DNA of 19,012 nucleotides from Carex sylvatica (GCA_964058845.1 CAXKVR010000873.1:1-19012), one strand, 5' to 3'. Positions 9,791-18,898 are shown, counted from the first letter of the stretch. Notes: a model not told the origin generated them from the letters alone. Translations and numbers: made by a program.

Positions 9791-9964
9791 ACCCGCAGAC
9801 AGCCAGAAATACACGTTTTCAACACGGTTTTTATTTTTAGCAAGTCATGGATGCTTTTTGACAGCTAAATTTGGACAAGGCAGCCTGAGAAACAATCCAA
9901 AAATAGCACCCACTAACCCCACTCACCCCACAACTATGTCTCTTGATTGGGCATAGTCCTTTGC

Positions 9965-9970
9965 TATAAA
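9965..9970 (+). promoter_or_regulatory. TATA box of the E-family solo LTR
   Basis: GCTATAAAAGAG is a strong TATA context about 685 bases into the LTR. It is followed from about 10008 by a CTCACATCTCTCTC pyrimidine-rich stretch like those at plant transcript starts. The same arrangement is preserved in the copy at the right edge. Confidence 0.6.
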
Positions 9971-10542
9971 AGAGGGAGTTCTTTTCCATTCAAGAGGAGT
10001 TACACCACACACCTCACATCTCTCTCTCACATCTCACATCCAATTTTCATTGAGATATAGCGATAAATCTGCAGCCATTCTAGGAGTTCCGGAAGCTTTT
10101 CAAGGAATGAGAACAAGGTTCAAGCAAGAAGAATGTAAGATTGAGGTTCTTGATTCAATAAAGGGTGTAACTATTTCTTTATTTCATTTCTTCTTATTTT
10201 CGCCAACTTTTGTAATGGATCTCTCCAAGAGAGAGTAGATCTCTTTCTAGGGGTTTAGGTCAATGCATGAACTTGTTTAATTGTATCTTATTCGGTTATT
10301 TGTTTTTATTATGATTGTTTTATGGGATTTGATGCTAATTTCTGAGATTTATAATTTGTGTTAACTACATAATTAGTACTTAAAATCGATGTAGTTCTGC
10401 TTTGGATTCGAAAGAACCAAAGAAGTTAGGACGAGAGAAGAGTACCAATTATGAACACAAATACCTTAGGTTTTGATTAAGGTCTAACCAACTGCGAAAT
10501 CAAACCGGAACTACAGAAATTAGGGTTAGGGACTTGGTGAAT

Positions 10543-10697
10543 GACGTAACTGTGAAGTCATACCCTTATTATGACATCTCAAATTGAATCGAATATTGAT
10601 ATGAAGGACGTAACTGTGAAGTACCAATATTTGAGGAGATGAGAGACTAACAAGAGCTTATGGTCTAGGTAGCTAGGATGAAGGACGTAACTGTGAA
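10543..10697 (+). repeat. Three spaced repeats of GACGTAACTGTGAA
   Basis: Copies at 10543-10556, 10607-10620 and 10684-10697 are separated by about 64 and 77 bases. All three are retained in the reverse copy at 18170-18326. They lie in the transcribed part of the LTR. No function is known to me. Confidence 0.7.
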
Positions 10698-11180
10698 TTC
10701 TGAATTGCTTAGGCACGTTATTAATTCACGAAAGTGATCCTTAATGACATATTAGGTTAGAAACCTCATCAAATCATACATGAATTTAAACAAATACCAA
10801 GTAGATAGAATTAACAAGGGATTGTAGACCGAATACCCCTAGATCTCCTTAAATTTGAAAGCAAACCAATATTTACTTTCTTTATTTTATTTACATCTAT
10901 TGTTTATAATTCTTCTCGGGTATTGAACCCAATTTATGATTACTTAAACAAACCACCCCCTCCTTATTCTATTTTATTGCACTTACTTCTTTTTATTATT
11001 TTCTGAAATTAGTTGATTAAGTCTAAACCTAGTAATTGTCCATATTCCCTGTGGATCGATACCCGATAATATACTACACTGTAGGATTGTATACTTACAA
11101 TCTGAACTGAAAGTGTATTTAAGATTAAAAGGTACAGTTTGCTGTACTGAAACTTTGTACTATACCTTTTTGGTGCAACA

Positions 11181-11185
11181 CATAG
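11181..11185. repeat. Target-site duplication CATAG of the solo LTR, right copy
   Basis: It directly follows the GCAACA terminus at 11180 and precedes resumed LTR B sequence. Confidence 0.85.
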
Positions 11186-11742
11186 TACTAAATACAAAGA
11201 TAAAGGAATAAGAATTCATTCTAAAACCCGAAGTACAAAGAAGATTCACAACAAAACTCGCGTCTTTTGCTTCTCAACTTCGTCTCCAAGTAATAGCCGC
11301 CAATCCAAAATCCTAGAAATGCTTCTCTGCTCCAGAATTACCTCTCTGGTGCAAGAAATCCCGCTTATATCCTTTTCTGGCTGACCTTTCTTCAATTGGT
11401 CTTGTTTCCAATTTCTAGATCTATTTTGGATTTGTCTGATACGACCCGTATAAAATCCTGTACGGGCCGTACTCTTGTGTCTCTTCTGGAGTTGAGTCAG
11501 CAGTCGTGTCTGTGGTCGAGTCGAGGTTGATACGACCCGCACAAGGTGGTACACGGGTCGTGTAAATAATTCTCAAATTTCAGATTCTCCTCGATTTCAT
11601 CTCATTCCTGCAAAATAAGAACAAACTTGCAGCAGTACCATATTCTATAGATATTTCAATGAAATACGACTGATTAAATGATTTAAACACAGGTTTGGAT
11701 ACAAAATACAGGTCGAAATATAGATAGGTTTGCGAGATATCA
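11186..11742 (-). mobile_element. 5' LTR (B-type), inner part resumed after the solo LTR
   Basis: This continues LTR B from TACTAAATAC to the terminus GCGAGATATCA at 11742, followed by GCATG. It matches copy A at 2160-2873 but lacks about 200 bases of U3 present there. It carries its own insert at about 11466-11560 with palindromic boxes (ACGACCCG and CGGGTCGT). On the - strand, ATATAAGC near 11363-11370 is a weak TATA candidate. The 102-codon open frame on the - strand here is chance. Confidence 0.8.
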
Positions 11743-11747
11743 GCATG
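11743..11747. repeat. Target-site duplication GCATG, right copy
   Basis: It follows the CA terminus at 11742 and matches 5496-5500, closing the gypsy-like insertion. Confidence 0.85.
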
Positions 11748-12901
11748 CATAACGGTTTGTATTTCTTTATGTGCATAAAGAAATGATTTGCAAATAATGA
11801 TGCAAGTTAATTAATAACTTATAACATGGAATTATAAATAATTTTAAAGGAATTTAAATGATTTAGTGAACCACATGTGCTTGAGATAAGGGAATTAATT
11901 AAAAGGTACAAAAGGGGCATACGTATGCAATTCTACTCTTAACTTTATTTTTGTAGGAACAAAGTGGGTTTGTATGTCTCATATCAATGTCTTGTGTGTT
12001 GTAATTGTGTATGAATGAATGATTGAATGAATGGATGTATGCGTGAATTAATTATTTATTAATTAGGCATAAGGCTATTTTTGTATAGGATGCCTTCATT
12101 TATTTTGTATCATATGCATTATGAGAACGAGAGGGGTTAATACTTGCACTAGTCAATTTTATTTTGAAATATGATTCAAATAAATAAATTGGGAGGTTGC
12201 ATGTTCATTTTGTAACAAGAATTTCATCCAAGGTGCAAGTATATGCAAATGGAGGATGAAGCAAGTGGCGCAGGGACATACAAACTCACGACATATGCTG
12301 TGATTTTATGTTGTGTGCTTGAATGTTATTTATGATGATATGTTTAGAATAGGTATGGGTGTATGAACACATGACCTACCAAAATTAATTATGTCATAAA
12401 TAAATCCCATTAAAAATTAAGTGTGTTTTCTTTCTCATTTTTTTCAACTTTAAGCTACAAATGAATTTTGGCATGAGTGTCTTCTTTACATTTGTAGAAA
12501 TTATGGAATAGGATACGTCATGTAGCCATTGGTAGATGGGTCATGTGTGTGACATTTGACTCATTTATTTTGTGAAGATGATGTGACCGACCATATTGCC
12601 GCTTAAAAGAAATACGAATAAGTTCGTATATCATGGAAATGTAGTTTGTTATGAAAATAATTTCTTAATAAACAACAAAAAATAAAGTTTAAGAAATGCA
12701 AATTCTTGCAATATTTTCTTAAAAGGTTATGACTAGTAAATGATTACTTACCTTGAGTATATAATTCGGATGAGTTCGTTTTATGTACAACGGGATCTTG
12801 AATTACTACATTAAGGGACAACTTTTAAAATGTAGTATGAAGTTTTTATAATCTTACTTTTACATAAACATTGACATGAAAACCTTTAAATGTTTTGTAG
12901 A
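11748..12901 (+). mobile_element. Copia untranslated leader, second part
   Basis: Non-coding, AT-rich sequence between the gypsy-like insertion and the gag start. No protein motif is seen. There is an ATGA-rich low-complexity stretch at about 12010-12050. Just before gag, a T-rich stretch ends in TTTTGTAG at 12893-12900, directly ahead of AATG. That resembles a splice acceptor and would suit an intron in the leader, but no donor could be fixed. Confidence 0.55.
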
Positions 12902-13464
12902 ATGACAACTAATCTTTTGATCCGATCTATTATCGAAAAACACCCTCTTGAGAATGATGGTTCCAATTTTCTAGATTGGGACCTCAAACTCAGTCTGATA
13001 TTAAGACAAGAAGATCTCTCATATGTGTTGGAGAAAGAGATACTAACACTAGGAGATAATGCCACTTCGGAATAAAAAGTCAATAAGGAGAAGTTCCGTA
13101 AGGATGAACTTATTGTATAAGGAATCATGCTTGGAAGTATAGCAAGTGAACTTCAAAGGAAGTACATTGAGTACTCCCAAGAACATGATCGCAACTCTCT
13201 AAGGCATTTCTAGGTAGCGCTCGCAAAGAGAGTTATAGGACCACCCTAGCCTTCATTGGGTGCAAGATGGTGAAAGGCACGTCCGATAACTTGCACATGC
13301 TCAAAATGATGGGCTACCTCGAGAAATTGGAAAAGCTTAAAGCACCAATTCTGGGAGACATTGCCGAGGATATTATTTTCAGGTCATTGCCATCTTCTTA
13401 TAAGAATTTCATCATGCATCTTCATATGTATGAAAAGGCACCGATCCTAGATGAGATCCATTAA
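12902..13464 (+). pseudogene. copia gag (capsid region), broken
   Basis: Gag proteins assemble the virus-like particle in the cytoplasm. Residues from 12902 include NDGSNFLDWDLKL, the N-terminal motif of plant copia gag, ending at a TAA at 13073. The same frame continues in recognisable form with stops at 13121 and near 13211, and the frame then changes. From 13267 to the TAA at 13462 the alternative frame gives MVKGTSDNLHMLKMMGYLEK and SLPSSYKNFIMH, matching the conserved 'LP.SY..F' region of copia gag. Confidence 0.8.
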
Positions 13465-14013
13465 CGTCTCAAGCAAGCTGAGGTAGACCTCAACAAAGAA
13501 AAGGGTGAAAGAAATATTTTGGCCTCTAAATGGAATAAAAAGATCTCCAAGAACAAAAGCAAGAAGGTAGCCAATACGCTAATTAAAGGAAAGGGGAAGG
13601 GAGTTGCTCAAGTGAGCACCTTTAAGAGGAGAAAGCCTACTCCCCAAACTGAATGCTTTTATTGTCACGAGATAGGGCACTTCAAGGCGAATTGCCCCAA
13701 ATACAAGGCTGACTTGGATTGTGGCCAAGTGGAACGCAAGCGTCCCAAGACTTCTAAAGGTATACTTGTTATTAAAGTAAATTTAACCACATCTATCCAT
13801 GATTGGGTAATTGATATTGGATTTTGTGGTCATATTTGTTCAAATATGCAGACACTAAGGGATAAAAGGACTATTACAAAAGGAGAAGTAGTATTAAAGG
13901 TTGAAAATAGTGCAAATGTCTCGACAGTTGCAATTGGATCTATATCACTTCATTTACCTAGTGGTTTAGTTTTAGTTTTAAGAAATGTTTACTTTGCTCC
14001 ATCATATATGTAA
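13465..14013 (+). pseudogene. copia nucleocapsid zinc knuckle and protease, broken
   Basis: A lysine-rich segment leads to an intact zinc knuckle at 13654-13695: CFYCHEIGHFKANC, the CX2CX4HX4C pattern that binds RNA. The aspartic protease follows: WVID-I-G at 13804-13821, where the family has D-S/T-G, so the active-site triad reads DIG (13813-13821). Downstream, GEVVLKVENSANV and LPSGLVLVL fit the family. The frame ends at a TAA at 14011, where a patch of scrambled local duplications begins. Confidence 0.85.
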
Positions 14014-14126
14014 GATTATTATATTTCGAATGCATGTTGTAAGAAATGTTTACTTTGCTTCATTTACCTAGTGGTCATGTTTAGACATGGATGGTTTTGA
14101 CATTTCTATTTCGAATGCATGTTGTA
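13949..14126. repeat. Scrambled short local duplications at the protease-integrase junction
   Basis: AAGAAATGTTTACTTTGCT at 13980-13998 recurs at 14040-14058. CATTTACCTAGTGGT at about 13951 recurs at about 14060. ATTTCGAATGCATGTTGTAA at about 14022 recurs at about 14107. The intervening stretch looks assembled from neighbouring pieces, and it breaks the polyprotein frame. Confidence 0.75.
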
Positions 14127-15065
14127 ATATTTCGAAAGATGGTTTATTCTATGCAAATGCTTTTATTCATAATGGATTATATTTACTTGAATTAAGTGGT
14201 AAACAATTTCTACACATCAATAACAAAAGACTCAAGATGTCTCATGAGCATGAGACTCTCTTATGGCACTATTGTCTTGATCACATAAATGAGAAACGCA
14301 TTAACAAATTACAAGAAGCTAACCTTCTTGGTCTCCTTGATTGCAAAGTAATAGAGACATGTGAACCTTGTTTAATTGGTAAGATGACCAAGAAAACTTT
14401 CAAGAAGAAAGGTTCAAGAGCGAAAGATTTATTGAAATTGATACATTCCGATGTATGTGGTCCAATGAGCACAAGTGCAAGAGATGGTTATAGGTACCTC
14501 ATTACTTTTATAAATGACTATAGTCGCTATGGCTATATATATCTAATGAAGAATAAAAGTGAATCATTTGACAAGTTCAAAGAATTCAAGAATGAAGTAT
14601 AGAATCAACTCAATAAGAGAATTAAAACTCTACAAACCGATCATGGAGGAGAATACTTAAGTAATGAATTTAGCGCATACTCAAAGGAGTATGATATCAT
14701 ACCACAACTCACTCCACCCAGGACACCACAATGGAATAGTGTATCCAAAAAGAGAAATAGAACATTGCTCTATATAGTTCGATCAATGATGTGCCAAACC
14801 AAATTGCATCTTTACTTTGGGGATATGAACTCCAAACGGCAGCTTACACACTAAAATAGTTCCATCTAAATCCGTCGAAAGGACTTTATATGAGTTATGG
14901 TTAGAGAAAACTCCTAACTTGTCTTTTCTCAAGACTTGGGGATATGAGGCCTACGTTAAACATTTGATGTCGACCAAACTCGAACCAAAAGCGGATAAGT
15001 GTTTTTTCATTGGTAATCCTAAAGAAACAAAGGATATTAGTTTTGACACAAGTCAACAAATATAA
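14087..15065 (+). pseudogene. copia integrase, broken
   Basis: Integrase joins element DNA to the nuclear genome. The zinc-binding HHCC domain is intact: His at 14267 and 14282, Cys at 14360 and 14369. In the catalytic core, Asp in HSDVCGP at 14450 and Asp in TDHGGEY at 14639 are present. The Glu expected 36 residues after the second Asp is Lys (14747-14749, in NSVSKKRNR). A TAG at 14600 splits the core. Near 14840-14875 the frame changes, after which TPNLSFLKTWGYEAYV and KCFFIG match the C-terminal part. The reading stops at 15063. From 15066 to 15342 is a poorly conserved linker to RT with several stops. Confidence 0.85.
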
Positions 15066-15342
15066 TTCTTGTTGATAAGGGTGTAACATTCTTAGAAAAG
15101 AAATTTATCGAAAGAATGAAAAGTAGTGGGTCGATCAAAGCATGAATGAGGACATTCATGAGGATCAAAATGACCCAAGTAGTGGGAGCGTGAGTGAACA
15201 AGTTCCTCAAACGATAGAGGAAGAGGTTCACACATCACCACCAAGTGTTCAATCAAGGATTGAGCCAATCTCACAATGACTTGTGAATGAAAGTCAAGAT
15301 GTTTGAGGAGAACCACAAGAGCCATAAGAAGTAAGAAGGTAA

Positions 15343-16561
15343 ATGAGGGTTAGAAAGAAACCTGATTTCTATCTAGGACTTCATGAGATTTTGGTGCTTA
15401 ACACCAAAGATCTAACGACCTTTCAAGAAGCAATGACTAGAGATGACTCTCATTTATGGCATGAAGCCATGAAATTCGAAATACAATCAATGTATAACAA
15501 CCAAGTGTGGAACTTGGTAGATCTCCCTGAGAAAGAAGCCATTCATAACAAATGAGTTTTTAAGAGAAAGGTGGACATGAATGGCAACATGACAACATAC
15601 AAGTTAAGGCTTGTTGCTAAAGGTTTTAGTCAAGTTCATAGAATTTATTATGACGAAACCTTCTCACCCATTGCTATGCTCAAGTCTATTCGGATTTTAC
15701 TAGTCATCGTCGCATTTCATGATTATGAAATATGATAAATAGATGTCAAAACAGCATTCCTAAATGGAAACTTGGAAAAGGATGTGTACATGGTACAACC
15801 TCAAGATTTTGAAGATCCAAGGAATGGAAGTAAAGTATACAAGCTTCAAAGATCCATTTATAGATTGACACAAGCATCAAGGAGTTGGAACAAGCGCTTC
15901 GATGATAAGGTTAAACACCTTGGGTCTATCCAAAGCAAAGAGGAACCTTGTGTATACAAGAAGGTTAGTGGGAGTCACGTGGTATTTTTGGTGTTGTATG
16001 TTGATGATATACAACACCTCGGTGGGAGCCATTTATGGATTGAAGCCAGCATCAAGGAGTTGGAACAAGCACTTTGATGATGAGGTTAAACACCTCAGGT
16101 TCATCCAAAGTGAAGAGGAACCTTGTGTATACAAGAAGGTTAGTGGGAGCCACGTGGTATTTTTGGTGTTGTATGTCGATGATATACTCCTAATTGGAAA
16201 CTTTATATCCTTGTTAGAGCGAACAAAATCTTCATTGAAAGATGTTTTCTCAATGAAGGATTTGAACGAGGCTCAATATATCTTAGACATAAAGATATGT
16301 AGAGATAGGCCTCGAAGGCTCATTGGCTTAAGTCAATGTGTTTACATTGATAAAGTGTTAAAAAGATTCAACATGCAGAATTTCAAAAAAAAAAATGTGC
16401 CAATGACTCAAGGTATAATACTTAGCAAGTCTCAATGTGCTACAACACGAGGAGACATCGAAATAATGAAGGATATACCATATGCTTCTGTCATTGGTTC
16501 CATCATGTATGTTATGGTGTGTACACGCTCTGATGTTGCATACGCTCTAAGTGTGACTGCA
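15343..16561 (+). pseudogene. copia reverse transcriptase with internal duplication, broken
   Basis: RT copies element RNA into DNA. W-HEAM and VWNLVDLP at the N terminus are typical of copia RT. A TGA at 15553 falls just before VFKRK, and TGA-TAA at 15733-15738 falls just before the motif A Asp in IDVKTAFLNG (Asp codon 15742). The YVDD catalytic motif occurs twice, within 15994-16011 and again within 16169-16186, because a block was duplicated with a 175-bp offset. That offset shifts the frame. The second frame then continues through DVFSMKDLNEAQYIL to CTRSDVAYALSVTA. Confidence 0.88.
15854..16186 (+). repeat. Direct duplication, 175-bp offset, across the RT active site
   Basis: 15854-16011 and 16029-16186 are near-identical 158-bp blocks separated by a 17-bp non-homologous spacer (16012-16028). 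Both hold AAGGTTAGTGGGAG, TATTTTTGGTGTTGTATG and GATGATATA. Because 175 is not a multiple of three, the downstream RT is in another frame. Confidence 0.9.
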
Positions 16562-17112
16562 GTCAAGAACATTCTTAAGTACCTTAATAGGACTAAGAAT
16601 AAGTTTCTTGTGTATGGAGGAAAAAGGAAGCTCGTCGTAGAAAGCTACGTTGATGCAAGTTTTCAAAATGATTATGATGATAGAAGATCACAGTCAGGGT
16701 ATGCCTTCACTCTGAATGGTGGTGTAGTTAGTTGGAGAAGTTTTAAACAATCAACTACTGTCGACTCAATCAATGAATCAGAGGTAATGGTTACCGCTGA
16801 AGCGAACAAAGAAGGTGTTTGGATCAAGAAGTTCATTGAAGAATTGGATGTGGTTCCTTCCATCGAAGGGCCCTTGGAGGTATTTTGCACAAATCAAGGA
16901 GCCAAAATTACACCACAGAGTCAAACACATGGATCAAAATATTTGTCATTCGAGACTTCATAATAGAAGGCAAAATAAATGTATTAAAGGTGGACACGGA
17001 TAGCAACACAGCAGATCCGCTAACAAAGCCCTTATCTCAAGCCAAAGGTGAAATCCACTTTGACACCATGGATATAAAGGAACATGAAGAGTGGATAGAG
17101 ATATTAGAGTGA
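16562..17112 (+). pseudogene. copia RNase H and polyprotein C terminus, broken
   Basis: RNase H degrades the RNA of the DNA-RNA hybrid. The catalytic Asp in SYVDASF is present and the Glu in INESEV is probably the conserved one. The Asp expected in the CD-N-GA motif is Thr (CTNQGA). Directly upstream, VTA is joined to VKNILKYL without the usual intervening residues, suggesting an in-frame deletion of roughly a dozen codons at 16561. The frame changes again near 16950, and the new one gives FVIRDFI, ADPLTKPLSQAK and the stop TGA at 17110, the usual copia C terminus. Confidence 0.85.
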
Positions 17113-17170
17113 GTCGAGAGGGCAACCCTAGTCTTAAAGTTTTAGACATGACTGATGTAACTTTGAGAAC

Positions 17171-17181
17171 AAGTAGGAGAT
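17171..17181 (+). promoter_or_regulatory. Copia polypurine tract
   Basis: AAGTAGGAGAT directly precedes TGTTAG at 17182. The arrangement AAGTGGGAGATTGTTRG is common at plant copia 3' LTR starts. It primes plus-strand DNA synthesis. Confidence 0.8.
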
Positions 17182-17317
17182 TGTTAGTTTTGTGTTCTAA
17201 AAGTTATTTTTTTTATTACTTTTACATGTTAAGTTTATGAATTGAATATCATATACATTTTGTTCCTTGAATTTGATGTTTGACATTAGAAATGTTCAAG
17301 AATACGCTCTTGGTCTT
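17182..17317 (+). mobile_element. Start of the copia 3' LTR, interrupted
   Basis: It begins TGTTAGTTTTGTG next to the polypurine tract. It resembles the - strand of 4480-4615, sharing TTGTTCCTTGA and a closing TTGGTCTT, so it is the same LTR family as the inverted copy. It is cut at 17317 by a B-type LTR. The flanking 5 bases GTCTT (17313-17317) are the predicted target duplication, whose partner lies outside the window. Confidence 0.75.
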
Positions 17318-17691
17318 TGTTCACACAAAAGCGTATGGTACTAAATTTTAGTACAGCAAGCTGTAACTTTTAACCTTTAATACACCTTCGGTTCAGACTG
17401 CAAATGCACAGTCCTATCGAGTAGTATATCATCGGGTATCGATCACAGGGACGGTTCAAATCTAAACCGGTCTCTACTTAAATCAGTTAAAGACTAGAAG
17501 TGAGAAAATATTATTTTTTGATATTTAAGTTCCTAATCAATTCAATGACAGTAATTAAACAAAGAGAGGTAAATAAACTTGGTTTAAATCAATAATAAAA
17601 GGCATTTCCAGGGTTTCAGACTTATCTCAGTTCTGCCTCTCAGTCCATGACACGGACCGTGTAGTTTCCTACACGGGTCGTATTAGGTTAC
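17318..17691 (-). mobile_element. B-type gypsy-like LTR, copy D, interrupted
   Basis: It starts TGTTCACACAAAAGCGTATG on the + strand and closely follows LTR B from 8386 to about 8759. It includes the CTGCAAATGCACAG block and the palindrome GACACGGACCGTGTA-loop-TACACGGGTC. It breaks at GTATTAGGTTAC, where the E-family LTR is inserted. The rest should resume beyond the window. Without the far end I cannot say whether it is a solo LTR or part of a full element. Confidence 0.78.
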
Positions 17692-18169
17692 TGTTGCACC
17701 AAAAATGTATAGTACAAAGTTTCAGTACAGCAAACTGTACATTTTAACCTTAAATACACTTTTAGTTCAGATTGCAAGTATACAATCCTACCGTGTAGTA
17801 TATTATCGGGTATCGATCCACAGGGAATATGGACAATTACTAGGTTTAGACTTAATCAACTAATTTCAGAAAATAATAAAAAGAAGTAAGTGCAATAAAA
17901 TAGAATAAGGGGGTGGTTTGTTTAAGTAATCCTAAATTGGGTTCAATACCCGAGAAGAATTGTAAACAATAGATGTAAATAAAATAAAGAAAGTAAAGAT
18001 TGGTTTGCTTTCAAGTTTAAGGAGATTTAGGGGTATTCGGTTTACAATCCCTTGTTAATTCTATCTATTTGGTATTTGTTTAAATTCATGTATGATTTGA
18101 TGAGGTTTCTAACCTAATATGTCATTAAGGGTCACTTTTGTGAATTAATAACGTGCCTAAGCAATTCGG

Positions 18170-18326
18170 ACTTCACAGTTACGTCCTTCATCCTATCTAC
18201 CTAGACCATAAGCTCTTGTTAGTCTCTCATCTCCTCAAATATTGGTACTTCACAGTTACGTCCTTCATACCAATATCCGATTCAATTTGAGATGTCCTAA
18301 TAAGGGTATGACTTCACAGTTACGTC
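18170..18326 (-). repeat. Three spaced repeats of GACGTAACTGTGAA in copy F
   Basis: On the + strand ACTTCACAGTTACGTC appears at 18170-18185, 18247-18262 and 18311-18326, mirroring the three in the solo LTR at 10543-10697. Retention of all three in both copies is expected from recent shared ancestry. Confidence 0.7.
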
Positions 18327-18898
18327 CTTCACCAGGTCCCTAACCCTAATTTATGTAGTTCCGGTTTGATTTCGCAGTTGGTTAGACCTTAATCAAAACC
18401 TAAGGTATTTGTGTTCATAATTGGTACTCTACTCTCGTCCTAACTTCTTTGGTTAGTTCGAATCCAAAGCGGAACTACATCGATTTTAAGTACTAATTAT
18501 GTAGTTAACACGAACTATAAATCTCAGAAATTAGCATCAAATCCCATAAAACAATCATAATAAAAATAAATAACAGAATAAGATACAATTAAACAAGTTC
18601 ATGCATTGACCTAAACCCCTAGAAAGAGATCTACTCTCTCTTAGAGAGATCCATTACAAAAGTTGGCAAAAATAAGAAGAAATGAAATAAAGAAATAGTT
18701 ACACCCTTTATTGAATCAAGAACCTCAATCTTGCCTTCTTCTTGCTTGAACCTTGTTCTCATTCCTTGAAAAGCTTCCGGAACTCCTAGAATGGCTGCAG
18801 ATTTATCGCTATATCTCAATGGAAATTGGATGTGAGATGTGAGAGAGAGATGTGAGGTGTGTGGTGTAACTCCCCTTGAATGGAAAAGAACTCCCTCT

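Larger units (their letters stand above)
9280..11180 (+). mobile_element. Solo LTR (E family, about 1.9 kb) inserted in LTR B
   Basis: The uninterrupted version of the target is seen at 2151-2166 in copy A, so the insertion is well defined. It is flanked by CATAG at 9275-9279 and 11181-11185. It ends GGTGCAACA at 11180 and begins TAATAAGC, so the usual TG is TA. The matching terminus of LTR C is TGATGAGC, suggesting a G-to-A change. A TATAAA at 9965-9970 fixes the + orientation. A second copy in reverse orientation begins at 17692. Its last 150 bases (TACAGTTTGCTGTAC, TCGATACCCGAT) share sequence with the outer parts of LTRs B, C and D, so it belongs to the same broad gypsy group. There is no internal region, primer site or coding region, as expected for LTR-LTR recombination. 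Confidence 0.85.
5501..11742 (-). mobile_element. Non-autonomous Ty3/gypsy-type LTR element (Athila/Tat-like), with a nested solo LTR
   Basis: The element has TG...CA outer ends and GCATG on both sides. On the - strand the order is 5' LTR (11742 to 8386, split by a 1.9-kb insertion), primer-binding site for tRNA-Asp (8379 to 8361), an internal region of about 1.36 kb without gag or pol, a purine-rich tract next to 7022, and 3' LTR (7022 to 5501). Removing the nested LTR and one copy of its duplication leaves about 4.3 kb. A tRNA-Asp primer and a TTGAGGACAATG...AAGTTTGGGG signature are known from plant Athila/Tat-clade gypsy elements, so it was probably mobilised by such a relative. Oddly, the two LTRs are distinct subtypes despite the matching duplication. 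Confidence 0.75.
12902..17112 (+). pseudogene. Degenerate Ty1/copia gag-pol polyprotein
   Basis: The order gag, zinc knuckle, protease, integrase, reverse transcriptase, RNase H is diagnostic of Ty1/copia, because integrase precedes RT. The reading is broken by stops (13073, 13121, 13462, 14600, 15553, 15733, 15736 among others), by frame changes near 13266, 14013-14087, 14840-14875, 16012-16029 and 16950, and by a duplication across the RT active site. Several stops sit where the family has Trp or Gln and fit G-to-A or C-to-T changes. The start at 12902 gives MTTNLLIRSIIEK and then NFLDW, a typical plant copia gag opening. No functional protein can be made from it. Assignment to a named copia lineage is not attempted. 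Confidence 0.9.

Noticed and set aside
9386..9843. Three overlapping open frames of 61-97 residues on the - strand
   Set aside because: They overlap in different frames in the U3 of a + strand LTR full of repeated palindromic boxes. No domain is recognisable.
10050..10238. A 62-residue open frame in the solo LTR, conserved in copy F at 18631-18819
   Set aside because: It starts at TTG, not ATG, and lies in the transcribed part of the LTR. Its conservation matches that of the surrounding LTR, so it needs no coding explanation.
10543..10697. Regularly spaced repeats that could suggest a CRISPR array
   Set aside because: Only three short repeats with unequal spacers inside a plant LTR, and the same set occurs in another LTR copy.
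11246..11554. A 102-residue open frame on the - strand
   Set aside because: It lies within LTR B, is low in recognisable motifs, and the matching part of copy A does not keep it open across the indels.
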